Part shown: positions 25,366 to 34,493 of the stretch, in pieces
Numbering within the stretch: position 1 is the first letter of the stretch
Layout: every line of letters starts with the position of its first letter
Assembly (NCBI RefSeq): GCF_028198165.1
Contig: NZ_CP116339.1
Coordinates: 2,611,001 to 2,675,000, forward strand
DNA from: Pseudoxanthomonas sp. JBR18
Lineage (GTDB): Bacteria > Pseudomonadota > Gammaproteobacteria > Xanthomonadales > Xanthomonadaceae
Direction of reading: 5' to 3'
Length of the DNA stretch: 64,000 nucleotides
Translations under genes and position numbers: made by a program
The notes under the pieces: generated by a model
Seen by the model: the letters and a program-made list of their open reading frames with translations, nothing else
What the model was told of the DNA's origin: nothing
Database searches by the model: none

Positions 25366-26348
25366 CAGGCGGGCTCGTAGGAAGGGAAATGGGGAGCGTC
25401 GTCGTCCTGCGGCGGCGCCCAGGGGTGTTCCAGGCCGGCCACGGTGCGCAGCCGGCGGCGCAGGGTCGGGCCGAAGCGCAGCGACTGACAGAGCGCGTCC
25501 AGCATGTCGCCATCGGCGTCCAGTCTCGCGAAACCGGGCACTGCGCCGTCCAGCGGCGCATCCAGGGCGATGGTGGTCAACTGCCGCCAGAGCAGCGCGT
25601 GCTCACGCTGCTCGCGCAGGCGCATCGCCACCTGGGCCGCGCCGCGCATGCGCAGATAGGCGACCTCGTCGCAGCGTGCTAGCAGCGCATCCAGGCTGCC
25701 GAAGTGCGCCAGCAGGATCGCGGCGGTCTTGGCGCCGATGCCGGTCACCCCGGGGATGTTGTCGATGGCATCGCCGCACAGGGCCAGATAGTCGGCGATC
25801 TGGTGGGCCTCAACGCCGTGGCGGGCCTTGACCCCGCCCATGCCCCAGCTCACGCGGCGAGCGAAATCCCATTGCTCGTCGTGCGCACCGAGCAGCTGGG
25901 AGAGGTCCTTGTCGGCCGAGACGATCACCCCGCGGAATGCCAGCGGGCGGGCCGCATGCAGCGCGCTGCCGATCAGGTCGTCGGCCTCGTAGTGGTGGTG
26001 GGCCAGCACCGGCAGGCCCAGCGCGGCGCACAGCGCCTTGCAGTGGGCGAACTGGCGCCGCAGTTCCGGCGGTGCCGGTTCGCGGTTGCCCTTGTAGGCA
26101 GGGTAGAGCGCATGGCGGAAGCAACTGTCCAGCGCCTCGTCGAAAGCAATGGCGATATGGCCGGGCCGTTCGCGTTCGAGCAGTTCGGCCAGAAAACGCG
26201 CAAAGCCATGCACCGCATTGGTCGGCCAGCCTTCGGTGTCCTGGAACTGGTCGGGCATCGAATGCCAGGCGCGGAACACGTACAGGCTGGCATCGACCAG
26301 GTACAGCGGGGTCGGCCGCTGCGCCTGGACGGGGGGCATCTCAGTCAC
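25365..26348 (-). CDS. 5'-3' exonuclease (Xni/ExoIX or FEN-like)
   Basis: 327 residues. The metal-ligand motifs of the FEN/5'-nuclease family are intact: LYLVDASLYVFRAWH, IAIAFDEALDS, the YEADDLIG block, VSADKDLSQLL, and the helix-hairpin-helix GDAIDNIPGVTGIGAKTA. The protein lacks a polymerase domain and so resembles the stand-alone small fragment of DNA polymerase I. Likely role: flap or Okazaki fragment processing. It overlaps the downstream end of the nitroreductase by 8 bases. Confidence 0.9.
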   Translation of the reverse strand: MTEMPPVQAQRPTPLYLVDASLYVFRAWHSMPDQFQDTEGWPTNAVHGFARFLAELLERERPGHIAIAFDEALDSCFRHALYPAYKGNREPAPPELRRQFAHCKALCAALGLPVLAHHHYEADDLIGSALHAARPLAFRGVIVSADKDLSQLLGAHDEQWDFARRVSWGMGGVKARHGVEAHQIADYLALCGDAIDNIPGVTGIGAKTAAILLAHFGSLDALLARCDEVAYLRMRGAAQVAMRLREQREHALLWRQLTTIALDAPLDGAVPGFARLDADGDMLDALCQSLRFGPTLRRRLRTVAGLEHPWAPPQDDDAPHFPSYEPA

Positions 26349-26922
26349 GGCCGGGCCAGTCGGTCAGCAGGTCCGCCGGATCGGGACGCTCGCGCTCGGG
26401 GGCTTCCATGGCCGCAGTCCCCAGGTGCATGAAGCCGGCGATCCGCTCGTCCGGGCCAAGGCCCAGAGCCGCGTGCACCTCGGCATCGTATGCCGGCCAG
26501 CCGGTCAGCCACTGCGCGCCGAAACCGGCCGCCTGCGCGGCCTGGAGCAGGGCGAAGCACACGCTGCCGGCGGTCAGCCATTGCTCCTCCAGGGGCACTT
26601 TGTGACCCGGGCGCAGGCATGCGACGACAGTGACGACCAGCGGCGCATGGGAAAAGCGGTGCCGGTCCTTCTCCACGGCCGAGGCAGGGGCCTGCGGGTC
26701 CAGGGCCAGGGTGCGCGCGGCGAGCAGCTCGCCCATCGCCTGACGGGCCTGGCCCTGGATGCGCACGAAGCGGAACGGCACCAGCTTGCCGTGGTCCGGG
26801 ACGCGCGAGGCACTGCGCAGAATGCGCAGCAGCGTGGCCTGGTCGGGGCCGGGGTCGCGGAGCTGCTTGGACGGGACTGAACGGCGCTGGTCGAGGGCTT
26901 GCAGCAGTTCGGGGGTCGGCAT
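26341..26922 (-). CDS. nitroreductase (YdjA-type)
   Basis: 193 residues from the ATG at 26922. The FMN-binding motifs are RRSVPSKQL at the N terminus, SRVPDHGKLVPFRFVRI, and GFGAQWLTGWPAY. The ydjA subfamily is recognised by PDHGKLxPWRF-like wording. Its physiological substrate is unknown; it may reduce nitroaromatics or quinones. It is the first gene of the minus-strand unit and faces away from the DUF1631 genes across a 133-base gap. Confidence 0.88.
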   Translation of the reverse strand: MPTPELLQALDQRRSVPSKQLRDPGPDQATLLRILRSASRVPDHGKLVPFRFVRIQGQARQAMGELLAARTLALDPQAPASAVEKDRHRFSHAPLVVTVVACLRPGHKVPLEEQWLTAGSVCFALLQAAQAAGFGAQWLTGWPAYDAEVHAALGLGPDERIAGFMHLGTAAMEAPERERPDPADLLTDWPGRD

Positions 26923-26978
26923 AGGCTGGAGTTTAGCTGCTTGGCACGCTTTTTGAGTGATAAGCAGATCGGGTGGGA

Positions 26979-26995
26979 TGTGAACGCTAGTCACA
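26979..26995. promoter_or_regulatory. Clp/CRP-like palindrome between ydjA and DUF1631 genes
   Basis: TGTGA (26979-26983) and TCACA (26991-26995) are perfect CRP/Clp half-sites but are separated by seven bases rather than the usual six. It lies 61 bases upstream of the first DUF1631 gene. Xanthomonads use the CRP homologue Clp, which responds to cyclic di-GMP. Confidence 0.35.
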
Positions 26996-27055
26996 CATAT
27001 CCCTCCGTATCTTCCACTCGATTCAGGCACTCAAGGGGGGGCTTGGTGTCTCGGC

Positions 27056-29281
27056 ATGGCCAGTACATACGCCCAGGACGCAAAAAACGACCGTAACGCC
27101 GCGCTGCTCGAGCATGTGCGGCTGTTGGCGATCGTGCCGGCGGGCGAAATCTTCCAGGCCGTCTATGACACCTTGCCCACGGGCCTGGACGAATCTGCCG
27201 GCCGCGACGGCGCGGCCTCGATCGATCTGATCGAAGCCAAGCACGAGGTCCGCCGACGCCGCGAGCGCAGCCTGTCCCGGTTCCGGGCGCACTTGGTCAA
27301 CGCCTGGCAGCTGCTGGAGCTCGGCCGTCCGCTGTCGGTGGAATACAAGCTCGCCGAGATCGACCTGGACGAGGACGGCGCTGCCAAGCTGGGCCTGCTC
27401 AGCTACCAGGACATGGAGGTGCGCCTGGCGATCCGGCGCATGGCCGATGCCATCGCCCACCGCTGGCGCCCAGAGCTGATGCGAGTCAACCGCTACGTCG
27501 GTCTGCTGGCCGGCGGGCTGAAGCTGGGGGACGACACGCTGCCGTTCGGTCCCCATCACATCGGGGCGGGCCTGTTCGATGCCCTTGAGGAGCTGGTCCT
27601 GGCACCGCCGGCGCGCCTGGCGATCATCCGCATCTGCGAAGCCGAACTGCAGGAACGGCTGGGCACGCTCTACGCGGGCCTGGAGCGCCGCCTGGTGCAG
27701 GTCGTGCGGGCCTCGGAAGAAGCGCTGCTCAAGCCCCGGACCCTTCGGCGCATCCCCAATGCGCGCTACCTCTCGGGCCAGGACGCCGCCGACCAGGACG
27801 AGGCGCCGGACTGGATCGCGCGCTTCTTCGCCCAGTGGCAGCCCCCCGCCGCCTCGCCGGCCGCGGCCGCGGGCGCCGAGCACGCGCGAACGACCAAGGA
27901 AATCCTGCCCTCGGAACTGCATGCCCTGCTGCAGCGTTCGCGCGGCGAGTCGCCTGCCGGACGCGCCGACCCGCGTCGTGCCTTGTCCCAGCGCGAACTG
28001 CTCTCGGTGCTGTCGCTGATGCAGTCCATGCCCTCGCCGTCCACGGCGCCCTCGACGGCGCGGCTGCCGCAGCAGCTGAAACACGACATCCTGGCGACCG
28101 GGGCCAAGCTCGGCATCGATCCTGCGCGCGTGCGGCTGGACCCGGTCGATGAAGACACCCTGGACCTGGTGGCGATGCTGTTCGAGGTCATGCTCGACGA
28201 ATGCCATCTGCAGGGCGCGCTGCGCGCGTCGATGCTGCGCCTGCTGGTGCCCTACGCCAAGGTCGCCCTGATCGGGCCGGAGCTGTTCCTGCGCGAGAAC
28301 GATCCACCGCGGCGCCTGCTCAATCTGCTGGCCGATGCGGCCGAATGCCTGGCCGGCGACGAGGCGGCGGAAAAGCAGCTGCGCGCCGAGTTCGATCGCA
28401 CGCTCGACCGGATCGTCAGCGATTTCGCCGAGCACACCGAGGTGTTCGCCGCGCTGCTGCAGTCCTTCGCCACCGCCTTCGGCAACTATCGTCGTCGGGT
28501 GGAGATCGCCGAGCGCCGCGCCACCGAGATGCATCGCGCCCAGGAACGTCGCGACGAGGCGCGTCGGTTCGCCGATGGCGCGGTGAGCGCCCGCACCCAG
28601 GGGCGGCATCTGCCGGCCGCCATCGAGGACTTCCTGTCGCGCTACTGGGCGCCGTATGTCGGCATGACGGTCTTGCGCGGGGAGAGTGGCGCGGCGGACC
28701 TGTCCGACGCCCTGGCGCTGGCCGACGCGTTGCTGGAGGAACTGGACCTGGCCCGGGTGCATGGCCAGGCCCGCCCATGGCTGGAGCAGTTGCAGCCCTC
28801 CTTGTCCAAGCTGCTCGACAACCTGGGACTGAGCGCGGCTGACGCAGCGGCGGCGCGCCAGGCCCTGCGCGACGCGCTGGCCGGCCAGGCGCAGCACGAC
28901 GAGAGCGTGCTGGCCGAACTGCCACCGCTGCCTCGTCCGTTGCCGACCGCCCAGCCCGAGGCGCCGGTGCCGGTGGCCTGGGAAGAACCGACGCCGCCGA
29001 CCGAGGTCGACGAGGTGACGGCGGACTATTTCCGGCACATGCCGCTGGGAACGTGGCTGGACTTCGTGTCCCGCGACGGCAGCGTGCGTCCTGGCAAGCT
29101 CAGCTGGGTCAGCCCGATCTCGGCGCGGCTGATGTTCGTGGACCGGCGTGGCGGCCGGATGTGCGTGGCATCGGCCGATGAACTGTCGGCCATGGCCCAT
29201 CTGGACCGGGTGCGCATGCATCGTCACGAGGATGCCTTCTACAGCGCCATGCAGGGCGCGATCGACCAGCTGGAGCACTGA
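27056..29281 (+). CDS. DUF1631 family protein, copy 1
   Basis: 741 residues. Helical throughout, with a Pro/Ala linker near 255-280 and no signal peptide or transmembrane segment. Conserved segments shared with the next gene include LSQRELLSVLSLMQSMPS, EDTLDLVAMLFEVMLDECHL, NDPPRRLLNLLADAAE and RVEIAERRATEMHR. The last 80 residues (MPLGTWLDFVSRDGSVRPGK, then LSWVSPISARLMFVDRRG) look like a PilZ-type beta-barrel. Family function is not established. An AAGGGGGG-rich stretch precedes the ATG. Confidence 0.85.
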   Translation: MASTYAQDAKNDRNAALLEHVRLLAIVPAGEIFQAVYDTLPTGLDESAGRDGAASIDLIEAKHEVRRRRERSLSRFRAHLVNAWQLLELGRPLSVEYKLAEIDLDEDGAAKLGLLSYQDMEVRLAIRRMADAIAHRWRPELMRVNRYVGLLAGGLKLGDDTLPFGPHHIGAGLFDALEELVLAPPARLAIIRICEAELQERLGTLYAGLERRLVQVVRASEEALLKPRTLRRIPNARYLSGQDAADQDEAPDWIARFFAQWQPPAASPAAAAGAEHARTTKEILPSELHALLQRSRGESPAGRADPRRALSQRELLSVLSLMQSMPSPSTAPSTARLPQQLKHDILATGAKLGIDPARVRLDPVDEDTLDLVAMLFEVMLDECHLQGALRASMLRLLVPYAKVALIGPELFLRENDPPRRLLNLLADAAECLAGDEAAEKQLRAEFDRTLDRIVSDFAEHTEVFAALLQSFATAFGNYRRRVEIAERRATEMHRAQERRDEARRFADGAVSARTQGRHLPAAIEDFLSRYWAPYVGMTVLRGESGAADLSDALALADALLEELDLARVHGQARPWLEQLQPSLSKLLDNLGLSAADAAAARQALRDALAGQAQHDESVLAELPPLPRPLPTAQPEAPVPVAWEEPTPPTEVDEVTADYFRHMPLGTWLDFVSRDGSVRPGKLSWVSPISARLMFVDRRGGRMCVASADELSAMAHLDRVRMHRHEDAFYSAMQGAIDQLEH

Positions 29282-29429
29282 GTCGATGGGGAGAGACCTT
29301 TTTGCTTTAAGCTGAAGGTGGATTGCCAATTGCATCACGGTTCAGCGCGATGGCGATTCACTACGATGAAATCGCGGTACAGGGGCCGCATTTCCTCACG
29401 CTGCGCTATCGACGGACGCCTTCGCCCGT

Positions 29430-31811
29430 ATGTCCCCATTTGCCGACATCCATCACGGTTCTGGTCGCAATCCGCGCCTGCTCGAACAGGCGCGTGCGCT
29501 GGTGCTGCCTGCACTGGTCACCGCGTTCGGCGAATCGCTGGGCTCGTTCGACGATGCCCTGTTCGACCGCGCCGAGCGGGCCGGTCCCGTGCAGATGGCC
29601 TACCTGGATGGCATGCGTGAGCTACGCCGCCAGCGTGAGCCTTCGGTCGCGCGCTTTCGTCAGCATCTGGAGAAGGCCTGGCGCTCGCTGGAAGAAGGTA
29701 AGCCCCTGTCGGTCGATACGGCCCTGACCGATCCCGGTGCCGGCGGACTGAGCCTGGTGTCGGAAACCGAACTGGAGTCGCGGCTGGCCGCGCGCAATCT
29801 CGCCAGCGTCGTCGGCCGCGACTGCAAGCAGGTCCTGGCCCGCCTCGATCGACGCCTGGCGCTCATCGCCGGGGTCACCGACCTGGACGCCGATCACAAC
29901 CCGATCGGTCCCGAGCATGTGGGCGTGGCCTTGCACGAGGCGTTCTCTGGCTGTGACTTCGCCCTGGAAGTCCGGCTGACGGTGATCAAGCTCGGTGAGC
30001 GCGAGCTGGTGCCGCAGCTGGCCCGCGTCTATGAGGCGCTGGACCAGATGTTGCAGCAGGCCGGCGTGATCGCCGAGCTGCCGTCCAATCGGCGGGTGGT
30101 CCCGCGGCGGCCGACGCCGCAGCCCGATTCCACCCAGATCCCGGGCCTGGAAACCGTCGAGGCACGGTCCGTGGGGGATACCGAAGCCGCCTTCAATGAC
30201 GAGGCCGCGATGCCGGCCTGGATGGCGCGTTTTGCAGAGCGCCTGTCGAGCAGTGGCGGCGCCATGCCCGGCATGATGGGTCATGCCGGCGCTGGTGATG
30301 CGGACGCAGCCGGCGGGCCGCACGCGCAGGGTGTGCTGCTTGAGGCACTGCATCATTTGCTGCAGGAGTCCCGTAGCCATCGGGGCGCCAGCGGCAGTCG
30401 CAGCGCCGCCGGCAACGGGGCCCTGGACGAGGCATTCGATGCGCCGGTCGGCGACGCCCGCTCGCTGTCCAAGCGCGAGATGCTGTCGGTCCTGTCCATG
30501 CTGCAGACCACGCCCAGCGCGACCCTGCAGGGCGCGGCGGTGGGCACCAGCAGCGAATCGCTGGCCCAGCGTCTGAAGAGCGAGGTCATCCACAACGCGT
30601 CCCAGCTGGGTGTGGAACCCGGTACCACGCGCCTGTCGCAGGCCGACGAGGACGCCATCGATCTGGTCGGCATGCTGTTCGACGTGATGCTCGACGAGCG
30701 CGACCTGGAGGTCCATTCGCGCGAGTTGATGGGCAAGCTGGTGGTGCCCTTCGTCAAGGTCGCGTTGCTGGACCGGCGCATGTTCGTGCAGAAGACCCAT
30801 CCGGCGCGGCGCCTGCTCAACGTGCTGGCCGAGGCCTGCGAGGGCAACACCGGCGAGAGCGCCGCCGAGCGGGTGCTGATGGCCAAGGTCGAGGAGGTCG
30901 TCGAGCGGCTGGTGGCCGAGTTCAACGAAAACCTGGCGATCTTCCTGACCCTGGAAGAGGAATTCCGCGACTTCCTGGGCCAGCACAAGCGTCGGATCGA
31001 AATCGCCGAGCGCCGCGCCACCGAACTGCAGCGCGGTCAGGAGCGCCTGGAAGCCGCGCGTGCCCGCGCCGCGACGGAGTTGGCCAAGCGCCTGGAAGGG
31101 CGGCGTGTGCCGCAGACCATTGAAGACTTCCTGCGCCAGCCGTGGGCCCACCACCTGACCATGGCCCTGCTGCGCGAGGGCGAGGACAGCCAGATGGCCG
31201 CCAGTGCACTGGCCCTGGCCGACGGGGTCCTGCAGGAGCTGTCCGAGGCGCAGGCGCAGATCGTCGGCAAACCGTGGTTGCAGGAATGGCGCCATGGGCT
31301 GATCAAGGTCTTCAGCAGCGTCGGCATGGGCGGCGAGGCCGCCGGTTCGGCGATCGATGCGCTGCACGACACGCTGCAGGCGGTGTCGGTCTCGCGCCCG
31401 GACCTGGAGCGCGCGCTGCCTGACCTGCCGCCCGTGGCCGAGCCGGCCGCGCAGGCCGCCGCGGCGCAATCGCCCAACTTAGAGCTGATTGGCGGCACCG
31501 ATGCGCTGGATTTCGACAGCGCAGACGCCGAGCATTTCCGTGGCCTGCCGATCGGCACCTGGCTGGATTTCGTGGACAAGGACAACAAGGTCCAGGCCGG
31601 CAAGCTGTCCTGGGTCAGCCCGATTTCCTCGCGCCTGTTGTTCGTCAACCGCCGCGGCGTGCGTTTTTGCGTGGCTTCGCCCGAAGAACTGGCGGTCATG
31701 GTGCGCCTGGGACGCCTGCGGCGTCATCGCCATGAAGACGCCTTCGACAGCGCCATGCAGGGCGTGATCGATCGCCTGGACGGCGTGAGCCGGGCGCCCG
31801 CCGACGCCTGA
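29430..31811 (+). CDS. DUF1631 family protein, copy 2
   Basis: 793 residues from the ATG at 29430. Same layout as the upstream gene: helical N-terminal part, a Gly/Ala/Ser-rich linker (about 250-330), LSKREMLSVLSMLQT, EDAIDLVGMLFDVMLDERDL, HPARRLLNVLAEACE, a basic helix RIEIAERRATELQRGQERLE, and a C-terminal PilZ-like barrel (LPIGTWLDFVDKDNKVQAGK). The two genes are clearly paralogues from a tandem duplication, diverged most in the linker. The gap of 148 bases contains no obvious terminator. Confidence 0.85.
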   Translation: MSPFADIHHGSGRNPRLLEQARALVLPALVTAFGESLGSFDDALFDRAERAGPVQMAYLDGMRELRRQREPSVARFRQHLEKAWRSLEEGKPLSVDTALTDPGAGGLSLVSETELESRLAARNLASVVGRDCKQVLARLDRRLALIAGVTDLDADHNPIGPEHVGVALHEAFSGCDFALEVRLTVIKLGERELVPQLARVYEALDQMLQQAGVIAELPSNRRVVPRRPTPQPDSTQIPGLETVEARSVGDTEAAFNDEAAMPAWMARFAERLSSSGGAMPGMMGHAGAGDADAAGGPHAQGVLLEALHHLLQESRSHRGASGSRSAAGNGALDEAFDAPVGDARSLSKREMLSVLSMLQTTPSATLQGAAVGTSSESLAQRLKSEVIHNASQLGVEPGTTRLSQADEDAIDLVGMLFDVMLDERDLEVHSRELMGKLVVPFVKVALLDRRMFVQKTHPARRLLNVLAEACEGNTGESAAERVLMAKVEEVVERLVAEFNENLAIFLTLEEEFRDFLGQHKRRIEIAERRATELQRGQERLEAARARAATELAKRLEGRRVPQTIEDFLRQPWAHHLTMALLREGEDSQMAASALALADGVLQELSEAQAQIVGKPWLQEWRHGLIKVFSSVGMGGEAAGSAIDALHDTLQAVSVSRPDLERALPDLPPVAEPAAQAAAAQSPNLELIGGTDALDFDSADAEHFRGLPIGTWLDFVDKDNKVQAGKLSWVSPISSRLLFVNRRGVRFCVASPEELAVMVRLGRLRRHRHEDAFDSAMQGVIDRLDGVSRAPADA

Positions 31812-31896
31812 GGCGGGGTTCCGCTCAACCCAGCAGCGTCTGCCGCCGTTCGCCTTTGCTAGCATCGCCGCTCCTAGAGTGACGGGCGGTGCGGCG

Positions 31897-32988
31897 ATGA
31901 CGGTCGAAGTACGGGTGGTGCGGGAAACCGTAACGGGCGAGCGCCGCGTGGCAGCCGTGCCGGAGACCGTCAAGAAGCTGGTGGCCGCGGGCGCCGCGGT
32001 CCATGTCGAAGCCGGTGCGGGCCTGGCCGCGGGCTTTACCGATCAGGCCTACCTGGACGCCGGCGCGGACATCGTGCCGGCGTCCGCGCCCGTCGCAGGC
32101 GTGGTGCTGTGCGTGCAATGCCCGGGCACCGACGTGCTGGCGGGTTACCCGGCCGGCACCGTGCTGGTGGGCACGCTGCAGCCACAGGCCGACGCCGCCC
32201 GTACCCAGGCGCTGCAGGCCAGCGGTGCGGTGATCTTCCCGCTGGAGCGCCTGCCGCGCACGACACGCGCGCAGGCCATGGACGTGCTCAGCTCGCAGGC
32301 CGGCATGGCCGGCTACAAGGCGGTGTTGATCGCCGCCGAACTGACCCCGCGCTTTTTCCCGATGCTGACCACCGCGGCCGGCACGATCCGCCCGTCCAAG
32401 GTGCTGATCGTGGGTGCCGGCGTGGCCGGCCTGCAGGCGGTGGCCACTGCCAAGCGCCTGGGCGCGCAGGTGGAGGGCTTCGACGTGCGTCCGGAAACGC
32501 GTGAGCAGATCGAGTCGCTGGGCGGCAAGTTCCTGGACCTGGGCGTGAGCGCGGCGGGCGAGGGCGGTTACGCGCGCCAGCTGACCGACGCCGAGCGCGC
32601 CGAGCAGCAGCGGCGCCTGGCCGAACACCTCAAGGGCGTGGACACCATCGTGTGCACCGCCGCCGTGCCGGGCCGCCCGGCGCCGAAGATCATCACTGCC
32701 GCGATGGTGGCGGGCATGAAGCCCGGCAGCGTCATCGTCGATCTGGCCGCCGAGACCGGAGGCAACTGCGAGCTGACCGTGCCCGGCCAGACGATCACCT
32801 CGGACAACGGGGTGACCGTGGCAGGACCGCTGAATCTGGCGAGCATGGGCGCGGTCCACGCCAGCGAGATGTACGCGCGCAACGTCTACAACTTCGTGTC
32901 GCTGTTCCTCAAGGACGGTGCACTGGCCTTCGACTGGGAAGACGAACTGCTGGCCAAGACCCGCTGGCAGGCCGACGCGGCCATCTGA
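31897..32988 (+). CDS. pntAA: NAD(P) transhydrogenase alpha-1 subunit (NAD-binding)
   Basis: 363 residues from the ATG at 31897; an in-frame GTG at 31879 is an alternative. This is the soluble domain I of proton-translocating transhydrogenase, binding NAD(H). Motifs are VRETVTGERRVAAVPETV, MSSQAGMAGYKAV-like SSQAGMAGYKAVLIAA, the Rossmann VLIVGAGVAGLQAVATAKRL, FDVRPETREQIESLGGKF, and DLAAETGGNCELT. In this split-subunit type PntAA, PntAB and PntB assemble together. Here the partner genes follow only after a 1.5-kb inverted cassette. Confidence 0.95.
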   Translation: MTVEVRVVRETVTGERRVAAVPETVKKLVAAGAAVHVEAGAGLAAGFTDQAYLDAGADIVPASAPVAGVVLCVQCPGTDVLAGYPAGTVLVGTLQPQADAARTQALQASGAVIFPLERLPRTTRAQAMDVLSSQAGMAGYKAVLIAAELTPRFFPMLTTAAGTIRPSKVLIVGAGVAGLQAVATAKRLGAQVEGFDVRPETREQIESLGGKFLDLGVSAAGEGGYARQLTDAERAEQQRRLAEHLKGVDTIVCTAAVPGRPAPKIITAAMVAGMKPGSVIVDLAAETGGNCELTVPGQTITSDNGVTVAGPLNLASMGAVHASEMYARNVYNFVSLFLKDGALAFDWEDELLAKTRWQADAAI

Positions 32989-33011
32989 TCCTGCCTGCGG
33001 CGTCGCCTGGC

Positions 33012-33494
33012 TCAGTCCGGGTCGTCGTCGCGCTCGGGCGGGTGCGCACGGACCCAGTCGCGCCGCTGTTGCGGCGTCATCTTCTTCCAGTCCTCGCGCA
33101 AGGCCTTGCGCTGCTCGGGCGGCAGTCCGCGCATGTGATCGAACAACGCGCGGGCTTCCTCGCGCTGCTGCGGGGTCATCCGCTCGTAGCGCTGCACCCC
33201 ACGGCGGGCCTTCTCGCGTTGCTCGGGGCCCATGTCGTGCCAGCGCTGGGCGTGGGACATCATCCGGCCACGCCGGCCGGGATCGCTGTCCCAGCGTTCG
33301 CGCAGCTGTTCCACCAGGACCTCGCGCTGGGCCTGGGTCAGGTGCTGCCAGTCAGGCCATTCGGTCCGGTCAGCAGGCCCCGGCGGAGGCGGAGGTGGCG
33401 GCGGTGGACGGTGGTCCTGCGCACCGGCCAGGCCGGCCGAGGTGGCCAGGGCGAGCAGGAGAACGGAGCGGAGCAGGGCGCGCATGGGGCTCAT
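33012..33494 (-). CDS. DUF3106 domain protein, secreted
   Basis: 160 residues; the start may be 33494 (ATG overlapping the upstream stop) or 33485. A signal peptide (RALLRSVLLLALATSAGLAG) ends near AGAQ. A polyproline run follows, then Arg/Gln/Glu-rich helical repeats of the form LTQAQREVLVEQLRERW, MTPQQREEARALFDHM, LPPEQRKALREDWKKM and MTPQQRRDWVRAHPP. DUF3106 is a periplasmic helical family of unknown role, often placed with a sigma factor and a small membrane protein, as here. Confidence 0.82.
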   Translation of the reverse strand: MSPMRALLRSVLLLALATSAGLAGAQDHRPPPPPPPPPGPADRTEWPDWQHLTQAQREVLVEQLRERWDSDPGRRGRMMSHAQRWHDMGPEQREKARRGVQRYERMTPQQREEARALFDHMRGLPPEQRKALREDWKKMTPQQRRDWVRAHPPERDDDPD

Positions 33495-33838
33495 TCCAGT
33501 GCCAGCGAGGCATCCGAGCCCAGCCAGACATACAGGTCGGGATTCTGGTCAAGCACGTCCGTGGTGCTGACGAAGTCTTCGGAGGCCTGCACGGTCGCCA
33601 CCGCCGGGGTGGTCACGGGCGTGGCCTGTCTCACCGGCATCAGGTGGGTCACGGCGACCACCGCCAGCACGGCGGTGCACGCGCTCGCGCCCAGCCAGGC
33701 CGCGGCGCGCGCGCGCCGGGGACGGGCCTGGGCCTGGCGTGCGGCGCGCAGCCGGGCAAGGGTCTGCGGTGGGATGGCCCCGAGCGACGCTGCATGCAGT
33801 TGCCGCATGTCCTGGTCGAATTGCTGCATGGACTTCAC
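33491..33838 (-). CDS. small membrane protein, probable anti-sigma partner (DUF3619-like)
   Basis: 115 residues from a GTG at 33838. GGAGG seven bases upstream and a GTGA overlap with the sigma-factor stop make this start more likely than the ATG at 33829. One transmembrane helix (about 46-66, AAWLGASACTAVLAVVAVTH) separates a basic cytoplasmic part from a periplasmic tail ending near PDLYVWLGSD. There is no zinc-binding HxxxCxxC motif. Layout and position suggest it controls the sigma factor; the DUF3619-like label is by analogy. Confidence 0.65.
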   Translation of the reverse strand: MKSMQQFDQDMRQLHAASLGAIPPQTLARLRAARQAQARPRRARAAAWLGASACTAVLAVVAVTHLMPVRQATPVTTPAVATVQASEDFVSTTDVLDQNPDLYVWLGSDASLALE

Positions 33839-34407
33839 CGTAGGTCCTCCAGTTGTTTCTGCAAGGCGTCGCGGGCACGCGACAGGTGGGTCTTGACCGA
33901 GCCTTCCGAGCACCCCATCACCCGGGCGGTATCGGCGACGTCCAGTTCCTCCAGGACCCGCAGGGTAAAGGCCTCGCGCTGCCGGGCGGGCAGCGTGCGC
34001 AGGGCCTGGACCAGGCGGGTGTAGCCCTCGCGCTGCTCGTGCTGGAGGGAGGGCCCCGGCCCCTGGTCGGCCCATTCGGCCAGCGCATCCTCGCTGCGCT
34101 CGCTGGAGGGCAGCAGCCAGCGCAGGCGGAAGCTGCCGCGCCGTTGCAGGTCGATGATGCGCCGGCGCAGGATGCTCCAGAACAGCGGCGTCCACTCGGT
34201 CGCCGGGCGGTCTGCATAGCCCAGCATCTTCATCATCGCATCCTGCACGGCATCCAATGCGTCCTCGCGACTGCGCAGGCCAGCCTCCGCAAAGCGGTAG
34301 GCGCGCGTGGAGATGCCAGCCAGGAAGGCCTCCAGCGACGCGGGCAGACACTCGGCCGCCGGTGCCGTGGAATCGGGGGGATCGGAGAGGAGCGGACTCA
34401 CCAGCAC
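33835..34407 (-). CDS. RNA polymerase sigma factor, ECF/sigma-70 family
   Basis: 190 residues. The region 2 segment (AYRFAEAGLRSREDALDAVQ, then MMKMLGY and FWSILRRRIIDLQRR) and region 4 (LRTLPARQREAFTLRVLEEL, then DTARVMGCSEGSVKTHLSRA) are clear. A non-conserved N-terminal tail of about 30 residues precedes region 2. It heads a minus-strand three-gene cassette with the putative anti-sigma protein and DUF3106 protein, tightly overlapped, and sits divergent to pntAB. Confidence 0.9.
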   Translation of the reverse strand: MLVSPLLSDPPDSTAPAAECLPASLEAFLAGISTRAYRFAEAGLRSREDALDAVQDAMMKMLGYADRPATEWTPLFWSILRRRIIDLQRRGSFRLRWLLPSSERSEDALAEWADQGPGPSLQHEQREGYTRLVQALRTLPARQREAFTLRVLEELDVADTARVMGCSEGSVKTHLSRARDALQKQLEDLR

Positions 34408-34493
34408 AGCTTAGCCATGGCAGGGGGAATGCCAGTGCAAACGCGCCAGCACACCTCGGGTTGACGAGGGCCTCAAGCCAGTCAGCCCACGGT

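Noticed and set aside
27023..29338. Long minus-strand open frame opposite the first DUF1631 gene
   Set aside because: Antisense shadow of a clear coding gene; the sequence is rich in His, Arg and Gln without any recognisable fold.
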